From Morchella semilibera (Eukaryota > Ascomycota > Pezizomycetes > Pezizales > Morchellaceae): 64,000 nucleotides of DNA. The position numbers and the translations under genes are program-made. Position 1 is the stretch's first letter. Every line of letters begins with the position of its first letter. The stretch covers positions 5,177,973 through 5,241,972 of the forward strand of contig WBVU01000003.1 in assembly GCA_009192285.1 (NCBI GenBank), read 5' to 3'. Of the stretch, positions 45,884-57,820 are shown one piece after another. Under the pieces are notes generated by a model, which was not told where the DNA came from, searched no databases, and was given only the letters and a program-made list of their open reading frames with translations.

Positions 45884-46013
45884 CTCCGTTTCCCTGCTCA
45901 GCGAGACCCCTACTCAGCTTACATCTAAATGTTTCTTGGCTGCAGGCTCGGCGGCCAGATCTTATGTGGACAATTCTCGGTCAATAGGGATCTCGCTGAG
46001 CAGGGAAACGGAG
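45884..46013. mobile_element. Stowaway-like (Tc1/mariner) MITE, 130 bp
   Basis: Inverted repeats of 29 bp with a single mismatch (CTCCGTTTCCCTGCTCAGCG...) bound a 130-bp element. They are flanked by TA dinucleotides at 45882-45883 and 46014-46015. TA duplication and CTCC-type ends are known features of Stowaway MITEs mobilised by Tc1/mariner transposases. The near-perfect repeats suggest a recent insertion. Confidence 0.78.
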
Positions 46014-46670
46014 TATTGACTCAGAAACAAGATTACTTTTCTCGCTGCTGGAATAATTGTGGCCGATGTCATGGGCGGGCGAGGCATATCATGTTTTTTC
46101 TGACGTTTGTAAATATGCAGTCCGCATATATACGAGGAAGTGAAGCACAACCCAGGAGCGAGCGGTGAATTGTATTCCAATAGTCTCCGGCTAGTTAGTC
46201 TTCGATCGAGTAGCCTCCGATTAGTCTCCTAATGATCCTCGAATAGTGTCTGAACAAAGTATGTTGGAGACTGAATGTTTTATTGGAGGCTCGGAAGGTA
46301 AGTTCAGGAAGAAACATAACACGACCCTTCAACTCCACATACCGTTACACGCCCCCTACCAACACCCATGGCGTTTCACGGGGAAAGCGATCGTCTCTGG
46401 GAAAGCAACCGAGTCCCGCTGATGACCAAAGTTAAATCTAATATGAAGTCAAAGATGCCGGAAGTACCTTTTGGTTGTTTTTAGGTGATATTTAATTAGG
46501 TAGAGCGGTGGGGGGCCCCAAAGACCAAAAAGGAGGCATTACTTTTTTTTTTTTTTTTTTTTGGGGGGGGGGGGGGGGGGTAATTATTTAGCAAACATCA
46601 ACTAAAGTGGTCAAAAGACGTTTCTGGACAGTTGATTCATGGTTGATAGCTTACCCTGTGATGACGTTAT

Positions 46671-46811
46671 TATCCCATAAACCGTCGTTGCTGACACCCC
46701 TTATGTGGGACCGAAAGCTCCACCAACAAGTACCATAGAATTTATTAGCACTAGCCACTCGTTGGAATTTCGGGAAGGGGTGTCAGCATTGTCTCGGCGG
46801 TTTATGGGATA
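46671..46811. mobile_element. MITE-like inverted-repeat element, about 141 bp
   Basis: The ends share TATCCCATAAACCG and, slightly further in, GCTGACACCCCTT, as inverted repeats; the right arm has five extra bases between the two blocks. The element is non-coding and the target-site duplication is not clear. Confidence 0.6.
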
Positions 46812-47603
46812 GTAGTTGATCAATTTTCTATAGACTATGTAATTAGTTTATTCTTTTTTTTTTCTAAAAAAAAAAACAAAAAACGCTGAGGGTTATTCGC
46901 TCCATAGCTGAAAGAATATATTTATGACAAGGAGAGCTTCCGGTATCTTTTGAAAGCGGTCAAACTCGCGACCTGGACCGTGCACCACTTAGTAAAGGAA
47001 TTATATATTGCTTGTTATGGTATTTAGATAACAACAGAACCAAACTAATTGCGCTGGCAACCATTAATTCAACCCACCAGAATTGAGACCCTAAAATCAC
47101 AGCTGTTTCTACTATACACCCAAAACAATTATACCACACACTTCAACCATCATGGTAATGATTGTTGGTGGGATCATGAGGTCGATATTATCTGTAAGGG
47201 GGAGGTCGCGAATTTGGCCACTTTCATCCGTCCAAGGGATACACCCTTATAGCTGATAGAGTAAATCACCACGTATCATTAGTAACAAGAAGGATTGAGG
47301 CATAAAAAAATACATGTATATAACTTACTCACACAGATAAGTATAGTGCCTGCATAAGTAAGTCGCTACCCCTGCTGCATTTGAATGGTGACTCATCAGT
47401 ACTTTTTTGTTAGCTAGAGTGTGTTGCATATATACGAACACTCAAATTAATAGGCGCAATGAAAAAATGGGGGGTGAGATCTCTACGGGACTTGGTGACG
47501 AAGAGCGAAGAATACTATGTCTGATATGCATATATGAGTACTGTATTATTATTGATTACTATATACATGTAGCGCATTGACATCATTTTTTTGTTACTGT
47601 AGG

Positions 47604-47730
47604 CACAGCAATTCACAGGCATTTGGCGAATACACCAGCCAGCAACCAGTAAAGCTTCGAGTTTGACCAAGATATCCTGATTCTTATTGGCCTTAACCCC
47701 TGTTCGCCAAATGACTGTGAATTGTTGTAC
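47604..47730. mobile_element. MITE-like inverted-repeat element, about 127 bp
   Basis: Inverted repeats of about 27 bp (CAATTCACAG-N-CATTTGGCGAA core) with two or three mismatches. The interior is non-coding. Exact ends and duplication are uncertain. Confidence 0.6.
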
Positions 47731-48139
47731 TTTATAGTACTACATAAAGTACATGCTGGTACTTAACCTATATTTCTATGATCCAGTGGTTGCAAGGAGT
47801 TATGAATCAGAAGTTCAAGCCCCATTTTATTATTGGTCCACAGAGAGCTCAGAGTCCGTGATCGGAGGATACGCGCGTCGGTTCCATTACCTAGAAGTAA
47901 TTGGGCCTGAAAGCCTCGTACTTTGGGTGTTATTGATGTGATCGCCAAATACGATACGGGGAGCAGGGCCAATTTCGATTGGACATGGCTTCAATACATT
48001 GTCTGCCTAGGCAATACCAACATTCCTCACCAGAAGGCTGGGGGTCTGCGTCATGAGAATTCTGATGTCTCACATGTAAGATCAAACTAGTATCGTGAGC
48101 ATGAGAGTGCAGAGCTCGAGTCAGTATATAACCACCCAT

Positions 48140-48240
48140 ACGATCCCACATCAAATTCCACACTTATACCGCCAGTGAATATTCCCCCACACGATCCCAC
48201 ATCAAATTTCACACCTATATACCGCCAGTGAATACCCCCC
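48140..48240 (+). promoter_or_regulatory. 51-bp tandem duplication directly upstream of the P450 gene
   Basis: Two 51-bp units (48140-48190 and 48191-48240) share ACGATCCCACATCAAATT, CACAC and ACCGCCAGTGAATA with only a few differences. The second unit ends seven bases before the P450 ATG, so the repeat covers the likely core promoter or 5' leader. It may hold a duplicated factor-binding site, but this is inference. Confidence 0.7.
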
Positions 48241-48247
48241 GTTAACG

Positions 48248-49986
48248 ATGGAGGCAATATCAAACGTATTAATGCCCCACTGGGTTCTCCTCCTCCTCCT
48301 ATCACCTATCCTCTTCTTCACTGCCGTTAGCATACGGAACCGCTACTTCCATCCCCTCTCCGGCTTCCCCGGGCCCTTCCTCGCCAGCATCGGCCCACTC
48401 TACGCTATATGGAGTGTGAGATCGTTGCAAGAGCACCACATCGTTGCGCGCCTACACAGGAAGTATGGACCGATCGTGAGGTACCAGTCGGACGTGCTCC
48501 TGTTCGCAGATGCATCCATGGTCCCCATCATATACAACCGCTTTGCGGACAAGACCGAGTTCAACCGCATCAGTATTCCCGGGGAGGCAGAAGCTGTCAC
48601 CGCAGTAATCGGCCATAAGGAGCATTCTGAGGCTCGCAAGAAGGTTGCGGGGATGTATAGTCAGAGTGCGGCGAGGCAGATGGAGGGCATGGTGAATGAG
48701 AGGATCGAGGAACTAAAAGGATCGTTGAAGGAGAAGTATGTGGGGGCTGGGAAGAGGCTAGATTTCTCAAAGTGGTCGCAGTAGGTCTTGTCTCTGGTTT
48801 GATATGAAAAGAGGAATGGTGGGGCTAATGCAGTGAGGTAGATATTTCGCATATGATGGTTAGTAGACGAGATCCAGGATCCACAAGGCACTGAGTGTAG
48901 GTATATCTAGTTGGTTATATATACTCATGTTGGTGGTACAGTGATCAGCGAAGTGGGGTTCGGGGAACCGTTCGGGTTTATGGCCTCCGGCTCGGACGTA
49001 CATTCGCTCATTTCCTCAGCACACGAAGCTTTAATAATCCTGAATCCCCTGGGTAGGTCTGATTGGCTTAAAAAAGCTGTTCGCCATCCGGCCGTGGCAA
49101 AGTTGATGCCCGCCATGAGCAAGGAGACGGGACTCGGTCGGTTGCTCGAGGAGCGAGATAAACTTCTTGCAGCTAGGATCAATGATCAATCGACGGGTGG
49201 GAACACCAAGAAAAGAGTTGACATGATACAGCAGTAAGATTCAACACCCACCATATTAAAAAAGAATTAGGAGAGAAAGAAAAAAGCTGATCACACTAAC
49301 CTTCACTCCAAAGTCTCCTCGATACCCAAAACTCTGCCACGCCGCTCTCCCTCGGCCAAATCAAAGCCGAACTTCTTGTCGTCATGTTCGCCGGCTCCGA
49401 CACCACCGCCGCTACCCTGCGCGGCCTTATTATCAACGTCCTTGGCACCCCGGGCTGCTATGAAACCCTCATGGCTGAAATCGACAACTACGCCGCCACC
49501 CATCCCCCCTTCTCTGTGATCCCCTACGACGACGCTGTTGCCCTCCCATACCTCACCGCCTGCTTCAAAGAGTCGATGCGATTCTCCCCCGCCACGCCCA
49601 GCTACCTTCCGCGCGCGCCGCCGAAGGGCGGCCTCACGCTAGCCGATGGCCGCCACATCCCTGAGGGTATGAAGCTATCGGTCAATGTTCATGTCTGTCA
49701 GCGTGACCCGAAGGTCTACGGCGAGGACGCGGACGTGTTTAATCCGCAGCGGTGGCTGAAGGGCGAGGCGGGGGTGCGCGAGATGGAGCGCTACGCCCTG
49801 TATTTTGGTGGCGGATCGAGGGTATGTTTGGGGAAGCATATAGCAAACTTGGAGCTTTGGAAGGTGGCGTTCGAGTTTTTCCGCACGTATAAGATAACGC
49901 TAGTGGAGCCAGAGAAGATCGAGTTTCTTAACATAGGGCTTTTGGTGCACAAGAACATGATCTTGGAGATTGAGGAGAGGGCGTAG
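48248..49986 (+). CDS. cytochrome P450 monooxygenase (microsomal, pisatin-demethylase-like)
   Basis: Class II fungal P450; substrate unknown. Exons are 48248-48780, 48842-48858, 48942-49233 and 49314-49986, giving 504 aa. The N-terminal hydrophobic anchor (VLLLLLSPILFFTAV) is followed by a Pro-rich hinge (HPLSGFPGPFLAS). Catalytic landmarks are all present: I-helix AGSDTTA (about residue 306), K-helix KESMR (ExxR), PERF-like FNPQRW, and the heme loop FGGGSRVCLG with the thiolate Cys near residue 451. The 17-nt exon encodes YFAYD plus the first base of Val and is needed to join KWSQ to VISEVGFGEPFGF, a standard C-helix/D-helix stretch of this group. All introns are GT-AG. The tandem duplication just upstream and the absence of other pathway genes except a trefoil protein and an aminotransferase leave its role open. 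Subfamily assignment is tentative. Confidence 0.9.
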
Positions 49987-50837
49987 GGCGGTTTGTGTGC
50001 TTCAGTACGTTCAACGGACGGGCATAACAGCTTTGTTGTGAGAGTTTTTGGAGCGTAATAGTGGTTTAGGATATATGGTTTTATATAGAATTTCTTTCTC
50101 ACTTTCTGGATGAGATCGTGGGTTTATTAATTGTGACTTTGTACCTCTGATCGGTACTATATTATTACTATTGACGGATCTGAAACCCTAACCCACCAAG
50201 TGTATCCATCGTCAAATAATACAGTATATGTAGTCGTTCCTGCAAGAGCAGCAGCAAATAAGGAGATGCCGTTCCTTACATACCTGCCTAGTATTGGCCC
50301 TCGTGGTTTAAAACCTGGTCTCGCCGGACCCAGGTAATATGGGAGACCGTTGTAATGCCCATTGGCACTCTACGGTGCGCGGCTGATCTGCCGTAAAACA
50401 GATTTCTGGTTGATTGATTGGCCGTAGTTTCTAGGGTCTGGATTGGCCATTTTGGAACTTATGTCGGTCATTCGCCATTGACCCGGTTGCATGTCCATCA
50501 TATCGTCACAGAAATGGCTGCAGGCCCTTCCCTATATGTATATATTCGAAATTAATTGGGAGACGTTCGCAACTGTCTGCGGGTGGATATATGAAAGAAC
50601 GCCCAGTGGCTCCCCAGCTTGTGACCTAAATCCGTTGGTTGTGGGAGAATATTTGTATGTCGTTTCGGGTTAGGTTTCTCTTGTACTGCTCTAATCCTTC
50701 CTGTTGGCAGCCAATAAGCGATGTAGAAAGGATATAGCAACGGCTTGGCAGAGCGTAGTGATAGGCTGCCTGAATTATCGATATCTAGAATCTGCCCCTC
50801 AGCAGCAGCGAGGACTACAGATATTACTCCATAAACA
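49987..50837. other. intergenic between P450 and beta-trefoil gene
   Basis: No gene or repeat stands out, apart from a short palindrome (TGGTCTCGCC...GGGAGACC) near 50309-50345. Confidence 0.5.
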
Positions 50838-52095
50838 ATGCCTAAGATTATCCCTACGGGTGCCTATGTTATTCTCAACACACGGCAGAAGAAGGTGGTC
50901 CATTTCGACTCTAAGGATGGCTCACAGGGCACTATCAGATTTGCGCCTCGCAACGAACACTCTTGTCGTGAGCAACAGATTTGGTGGGTGGAGCGCTGCC
51001 CCGAATGCAAAAATTTTGATAGCTATCCCCAATACTTGATCACAAACATGGCGAGTGGGGGCTATTTATCGACAAAGAAGAGCGGTAGCGATGTGGGCGT
51101 GTGCCGGAGTTCTAGCGCATTTAATGAAATGTGGGGGTTTGAAGCGGGGGGGGGACCAGAAACTGATGAGAAGTCCATACTGTCAGTGAATACCCTGTTG
51201 TAGATCTATTTTTCTATCATGCGCTAATCCTTAAGGTAAAGGCTATCTGGGAAGCTGTTTCAACTTCCGTGTATTAATGCACCATATGAAGCTCGAATAG
51301 AACTTTTTGTGTATAGGGGGTGAGTTAAATGGCGATTACATAGGGTCTTACAAATATAATTGTAACAAGGGGTTTGCGGCTAATATTAATCTCAGTCTCC
51401 CCACAAATTCCGACCCCCGGTGGGGAACTACTTTGGGTCCGGGGATTAATGATGTTGAGAGGTGGGATTTTATTGAACCAGACACAAGGTTCCCAGCCGG
51501 GTGGTTCGAGATTGGGAGTATGCTTCATGACGCGGTTCTGAGACAAACATATCTTACATCACCGCCCGTGCTTGTAAAAACCCCCAAAGCAGATACTGGA
51601 CTGCCGCTTCCAATGTATCGTGAGAGGTGGGCAACCCAGTGGAGACTTTTGCGGCAGCCCTCTACTCATTCAAGCAACGGATCTGAAAATGAAAGTAAGA
51701 ATGTGTCATGGATTATAGAAAACAGACTCACTGGGGGGAGATTAGGTGATAGTTTTGAGGTTTGGGCTGGATTTGGTGGTTCCGCGGTTTCGGAAGTAGA
51801 TGACCCATCTCCCTTGATGGAATGGATCCTGGAACTTCATGGTGGGGAGACGGCTTGGAGAATGAAAAATAAAGCTACGGCCACTTACCTTGGGACAGCT
51901 TCTCTGGGCGAAGTCGATGGGGCTCCCGCAACTCCTTTGTCTTGCCGGGATAGTTTTTGTAGGCGGTTTCCAGGTGATCCAGAAAAGAAGTGGTGCTTCA
52001 GGTACGCCCCTGTTCGTGCTTCTAGGTCAGAAGGGTTAGGATCCGGATTTGTGACTGACGTTCGAGGAGAGATGTATACGATCACTTTTGAGTGA
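50838..52095 (+). CDS. beta-trefoil (lectin-like) protein; exon joins uncertain
   Basis: Encodes beta-trefoil repeats with QxW-like cores: IWWVERCP, MWGFEAGG, ERWDFIEP, TQWRLLRQP, MEWILELHGG and KKWCFRYA. The opening IPTGAYVILNTRQKKVVHF resembles many fungal intracellular lectins and trefoil inhibitors. There is no signal peptide, so a cytosolic protein is likely. The first exon starts at 50838 and runs to about 51185-51200. The last exon runs from about 51317 to 52095. A short exon at about 51235-51268 (KGYLGSCFNF) may lie between them. I cannot find a set of joins that keeps the frame throughout with normal splice ends; a G9 run at 51156-51164 could hide a miscount. Ligand and role are unknown. 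Confidence 0.6.
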
Positions 52096-53186
52096 TTTTC
52101 TGCCGGTGGTATTGAGCTGTTGGATTACTTGATTCGGCTTGGCTATAAAAGCTTAAATGATGTTTGTCGCCAAATAAGATTCATTCAGACCACGTGATCG
52201 CAATCCCCTAATCCTAACACTTTGTGCCAACATTGGGGGTGAGACAGCTGCATATATTCTGACCTTTCCTACTGCAAGTACTTGAGCACCTGCGGTTTAC
52301 TAGGCAGGGTGGCTGTGTGGCTGTAGTTCTCCAGTGGGCTGTCTCAAAGTGACATGTTGATGTGTGTACATAACGTGTCATCCATCTGATGTTTTGTTTG
52401 ATCGGCCTGCAGGTGTCCCGAACGTAAGACCGGTATGAGTTGCACTAATAATCATGCCTCATGGATCATTACTTACCCGCCCGACCCTCACGTTGTTATT
52501 CACCGAGGCTACCGCACTTATGATGCCCGATTGTGAGAGGTGACCTTGTTAGATACTCCAACTCCTCGCAAGCATTTCCTTAAAGTACTATTTTGCCATA
52601 TTAAACTAACGCGATTCACTTCAACTTAGATCAACAGTAGTGATAATCTGCAATTAACCACGCCGGCCGCATGTTTATCCGGGGCACAGCTGCAGAAATA
52701 CATCATGATACTTGACAATTGTTCGTAGATCCCCGGGAGATACTCGAGAGTAGAAATGGACACATCCCATCTATGTGCGGCCTACGTTCCATCTGTTCCA
52801 CAGATCGGAAACCGGCTAACCATCCAATCGAGCATCGAGAATTTGAGGCTACTGTCTGCACGCTACGGTTGCCTCCCAGGGTTCGGCCGGGCACTCGTTT
52901 TCACCCGACCCCGGACAGATGACAAATCTTGTATAAACCGTTAAGTGGGTCGTTCTATGCGATGTTCCCCGTTGTCTTATCTCTTGGCTGCCTTCCATGG
53001 AAATCATCACCAGACTTATGTAACTGGAGTAGGTGAGGTACAGTAGGTGTACCAAGGGTACCTTACCTGCTCTGACCTGTCTCTCCCTCTCTTCATACGC
53101 TCTCCCACTCTCCCACGGCGACTGCTGTTTGTTATAATAACTCACACCGGCCCACCCAGAAGAATCCCGAAGCAATAAATATTATA
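52096..53186. other. intergenic
   Basis: Upstream region of the aminotransferase gene. No gene or clear repeat is seen. Confidence 0.5.
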
Positions 53187-55009
53187 ATGGCCCACTCACG
53201 CCTCTTCGCAATGGCTTCAGCCACCACCATGTCGACCTCCTCTGTTCCTGAAATTGGCGCTCCTATGGACCTATCGCACCACTTTAACGTTACAAGTCGG
53301 TCACGATCTTCAAATTCCATGAAGGAATTATATAAGTATTTCTTCGCTCCTGGCGTACTTAACCTAGCTGGAGGTATATTCCCATGCCCCGACTGAGTAC
53401 TTTTGCGCCCGCTAATCTTTATTTCCTAGGTCTTCCATACCCTGAATATTTCCCTTTCGATACACTTGAAGCCCAGGTTGCTCCTTCATCTCGCTTCATT
53501 GCCGAGTCAGCAACCAAGTACCATTCGCTGCCACCAAAGCCCGCCAGCTCCATTTTCTCCTTCTTCTCCTCAAACCCGACACCCCCAAACCTATCAGATG
53601 CTCCAATAACAGAGCATTTCTCTATACCCAAGTTCTCCCTTGGGCATACCGGCCTCGATATTGCCACTGCCTTGCAATACAGCCTTGCGGAGGGCCTTGC
53701 GCCGCTCACTGACTTCATCAAAGACTTTGCGCTTAACCATCTTCATGGGGGCAAAATTCCGTACTCAAGCCCTGAAATTCTTCTGACATGCGGAAATACG
53801 GATGGCCTGAGCAAGGCCCTCTCATTAATAGCGGAGAGAGGAGACAACATCCTTGTTGAGGAATACACCTATCCCGGCGGTCTGCAAGCTGCCCAGCCGC
53901 TCGGGGTTGGCATTGTTCCTGTAGCAGTCGACTCACAAGGCATGCTTGCCCGTGGAAAAGGCGGTCTTCGTGACGTGCTAGAGAACTGGAACGAATGGGA
54001 GCAGGGCAAGCGACCGCACATGATGTACACCGTTACAGTCGGTCAGAATCCTACTGGTGGTACCCTTTCCCTGCAAAGACGCAAGGACATCTATAGGCTC
54101 TGCGAGAAATACGATATCATCATTATCGAAGACGATCCATACTGGTATCTCCAATATACCGACTCCTCGCACCCCCCAGCTTCTGCGCCCTTCAAGGGCC
54201 CGGATGGCAAATACTCCTTTATGGAGGCTATGACACCCAGCTACATCACCATTGATAGGAGTGGTCGTGTCATCCGTCTCGATACTTTCTCTAAAACTAT
54301 TGCCCCAGGTTGCAGGCTCGGTTGGATAACCGCGCAGCCGGCGTTTGTCGAACGCATCGCGCGCATCGCCGAAGCCTCAACCCAAGCACCGTCTGGATTT
54401 TCCCAAGCAATGGTGTATCAGCTGCTAAGCACTTGGGGTATGGATGGGTGGATCAAGTGGCTCGAGAATCTCCGACGCCTTTACGAGGAGCGCATGGTGA
54501 TGATGCGTGAACTGTTAGAGAAGCACTCCGAGATAGTTCTCCATTTCATTGAAGGGGACTCGATCGTCGTTAAGAAAACCCGTGTGTATGACTTCGACTC
54601 TCCTGACGGAGGAATGTTCATCTGGGTGCGAGTCTTTATCGAGTCACATCCAGCCTATAACGAGTACACCTCCACCTTCGGCCACAGTAAGTTAGACATG
54701 ATGACAGATCTGTGGACATATGTTGCAGAAACTCAGAAGTCATTACCATGTCCAGGCTGGACGTTTGCGCCAAACGAAGAGATCCGTGAAGGGAAGTCCG
54801 CCGAGAGGATGCGATTCTGCTTTGCTGCAATTGATGAAAAACTGGTTCGGGAAGCAACAGAGAGGTGGAGTAAGGGGTTACAGGATTTTTGGGGACTGGG
54901 GGCGAAGGAAATTGACGATTGGTCAAAGAGACCAGAAAGTTTAAGAGCAGGAAAGAAGGAAGGGATTGTGGCTCTTGGATGGACAGGGGCAATGTTAGGC
55001 GGGTGCTAG
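53187..55009 (+). CDS. aromatic amino acid aminotransferase (ARO8 type)
   Basis: PLP-dependent class I aminotransferase of the ARO8 group, which interconverts aromatic amino acids (and often 2-aminoadipate or kynurenine) with their keto acids. Exons 53187-53373 and 53430-55009 are joined across a 56-bp intron, giving 588 aa. The family start MKELYKYFFAPGVLNLAGG is completed by LPYPEYFPFDTLEAQ at the splice junction. PLP-site residues are seen in YTVTVGQNPTGGT (substrate-carboxylate Asn), IIIEDDPYWYLQY (Asp/Tyr) and FSKTIAPGCRLGW, whose Lys (about residue 350) forms the Schiff base. SAERMRFCFA carries the distal Arg. The 588-residue length suits fungal ARO8-like enzymes. No mitochondrial signal is evident; the start at 53187 gives a short Met/Ser/Ala-rich tail. 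A second ATG in frame at 53211 is possible. Confidence 0.92.
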
Positions 55010-56052
55010 TGGAGACCGCGGGGGGTTCTTTTTCCTTTGTTTGTTTTTCTTTTTTATGGTGTTCTGTGATATTTCTAAAAGTGAGGGTCAAGGTCACATG
55101 TATTTTTTTATCTTTTTTATCTTATTGTATAAGAGCTTCCCCATCAATACACTGTTGATTGGTGGGTGGAGTAGATTTCAGCACATAGGACCGAATTCCT
55201 AGACTTTATAATTCGTTATCACTTATATTAGTCTAAAGGGTAAGTATTCTTACCAAGGTAGAGTCACGAAGCTCTGCAAGAGTGATGAGGTTACTGTCTC
55301 GTGCCCAAACAATGGATATATGCAAGTAAATAGTTCATCTCGTTATACAAGACCCAGAACCCAGAACATCCAGGATGAAGCTAGAGGTACCGTTCAGTCT
55401 TGAATTAATAAGAGCCCGGGACGTTTAATGCAAAAGAACAGAGCAGTAGGTGGTGGCAAGACGTAAAGCAACCAATCAGACGGCTTAGATTTGATTGACC
55501 ATTTGAACCTGCGCTGTTCTTTTTAGAAGTGAGTGTAGTTTTGAACTAAGGAACGAAGTGATGTTGACGATGAGTGTATGCAGGCACCCGTCTAAGCACG
55601 TGGACTTTGGTGCTAGGGTTCACGCTCGGCGTACAGGACGCAGAGCAAAACCTGTTTATGCCCATGAATGACGTGATGAGGACTACCAGATACAAAGTCC
55701 CTTACAGTTTAAATCAATTCATGATCGATCGCGAACTTATCTATTCTACAAACAAAAAGAAAACCGTACACAACACGGAACGCATCCTCCCAGGTCGGAG
55801 CGGTATATATATAGTACTAGGACATAAATTTTGGTAGATTACACCTTTTACAGCCAAAGTAGCCGTGTTTAGCGATCTAAACCAACCACTCAGTGTTGGA
55901 CAAAAAATTCTATCACTTAAGAAGACATTAGAAATTATCTCTAGAATTTTGAGCCCACTTCCCAGGTGTGTGTGATATGGTGTTCCCATACAAATTTTGC
56001 GTTGCAACGACACCAAAACTTCTGTACCCCGACTGTACTAACTTTGTATATT

Positions 56053-56171
56053 AGGCCCTTTGCGCAAAAGACCCTAGAGTCTTTTTCCGGAAACTTGACT
56101 GGTGCCTATCCTCCCATCAACCGATCAACACAAGGAGAAAAGGGCTCTGGAGTCTTTTGCGCAAAGGCCCT
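56053..56171. mobile_element. MITE-like inverted-repeat element, 119 bp
   Basis: Inverted repeats of about 30 bp share CCTTTGCGCAAAAGAC and an AGAG-containing continuation, with few mismatches. They are flanked by the 3-bp direct repeat ATT at 56050-56052 and 56172-56174. The element is non-coding. Confidence 0.65.
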
Positions 56172-57820
56172 ATTCTCGAAATTGAGTCGGGCTATTGATT
56201 ATGAGCTGGCGCGAATACTCTAGCTGGTAGACTGGGTCCCCGACTCTTACCGTGCCACGTATATGCACTGCATGTAATAAACGTCTCTTGGCGCAACGGA
56301 TTCTTGGCCTCTCTACTGAAGCCAACTTTTTGAGATACTTCCTCTGGATATATTACAACTTACATAGTTGGAATTGGCCTCCCGTAGCATTAGAGGGAAG
56401 TGACGGACAATCCACAGTATAAGCCTTATTCGGGAAATTGCACAAAATTACATACTCCGTATGATGATTCGATTAATTTACTGGGCTCACCAACACCCGA
56501 GCCACCAAAGTAGCCATCCCCGGCAAAACTACCTTTCTAGTTCACTGATTTTTAGTTCCACTTTGTTGCATCCATAACTACATGTACTCAATTTCCGGAC
56601 CGCCGAGACTTTACGGCGAAGTAATCTGGAGGGGATTAGATCGAGTTTCTGGGGGCTTGCATCGTCTAGCTTGACTAGCCTGTTACTTCAAGACGTGGCG
56701 AAGATACTTGGTGGCGTGCTTAGGTCGAACTGCATATTTGATCCTACATTGTATGAGGGGAAAGCGATATGAATACATGTATGCATGCTTCAAACTCTCA
56801 ACGGGTATGACAGCGGGTACTGGCTCCACCTCAGCTTTTACCTGATTTCTTGTCTTCTATATGATCTAAGATATTCTAGACAAGCGCCAACCTACCACGA
56901 AGACTAAGACATATCATATCAGGGAACAGTAGATGACCGCCTGGGGTCGATTATGTTGTTAGTTCATCAATTGACTGCTACTCTGATGGAGGGGGTTCAA
57001 AAGTTACTATTGGTCCCCAAAGTAACAATAGATAATTGACTCTCATACATCTAATTGGTCAACTATGCTATGACACCTATAGACAAACTCAACTTCGGAG
57101 CCTATTAGCGGGTTTCATAACCAGTAGGTGGACGGGGAATCTCTCAAGCCGGTAATTAGTCTGCTAATATGGAAAGGTATCTCAGGATATGGTGGGGGGA
57201 GGGGTGTTCACAGTACTAGGTGGTTCTACAGCCGCCTTATTTAGGGCCTGGGTGTTACTTCCAACTTTCTTTGCAGGGCTCGTCCAAAGTGATGCATATT
57301 TTAAAGGGTATTCACCTATCGTAATAGACAGAGCCTATTGTTGTTTATTAGTTGATATATACATGTACTATCGACACAATTGAAAGGACTACTTAGTATA
57401 GTCTCTATGTATATACTATCTAAATTCGAGTACTTAGGAGGACTATAGCATGAACATTCATTGCCTCTGGTATCATATGCTCCTATACGTCCTGATCTGG
57501 CCTAAGAGCTTATTACACCAGCGTTGTTTAGTACTAGAGTAATAAAAATAAAAATAAACCCCCAATCATACAAATAGATTCCTTCAAACTACACGGAAAT
57601 CTACCGGAACCAACATTACATGCATGTACCTAAACCCGTGTTTGGGGGACTATTAAACTCCAGATTAAGTATCATCTTGTACCAATACAAGCGAAAGGGC
57701 TCGGAAAGATATTCGTACGGGGGTGGATGCTATATTGAGTCTAGGTGGTTGGTTATCGGGGGGACTTGGTTCCCACATAGGGCCGTCTACGTGCCTGTAT
57801 GGTGTCGTGCTGTGGGATCT

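Larger units (their letters stand above)
43220..48247. other. 5-kb intergenic region rich in inverted-repeat elements
   Basis: No supported gene. It contains inverted-repeat elements at 45884-46013, 46671-46811 and 47604-47730, a direct repeat of TTGCCAAACGG near 44420-44446, and a T20G18 homopolymer junction at 46543-46580. A tRNA-like A box (TAGCCGAGTGG, 45423-45433) has no convincing B box and is not called as a gene. Confidence 0.55.

Noticed and set aside
48140-55009. secondary-metabolite gene cluster (P450, trefoil protein, aminotransferase)
   Set aside because: No synthase, transporter or cluster regulator is present, so three adjacent genes do not support a cluster.
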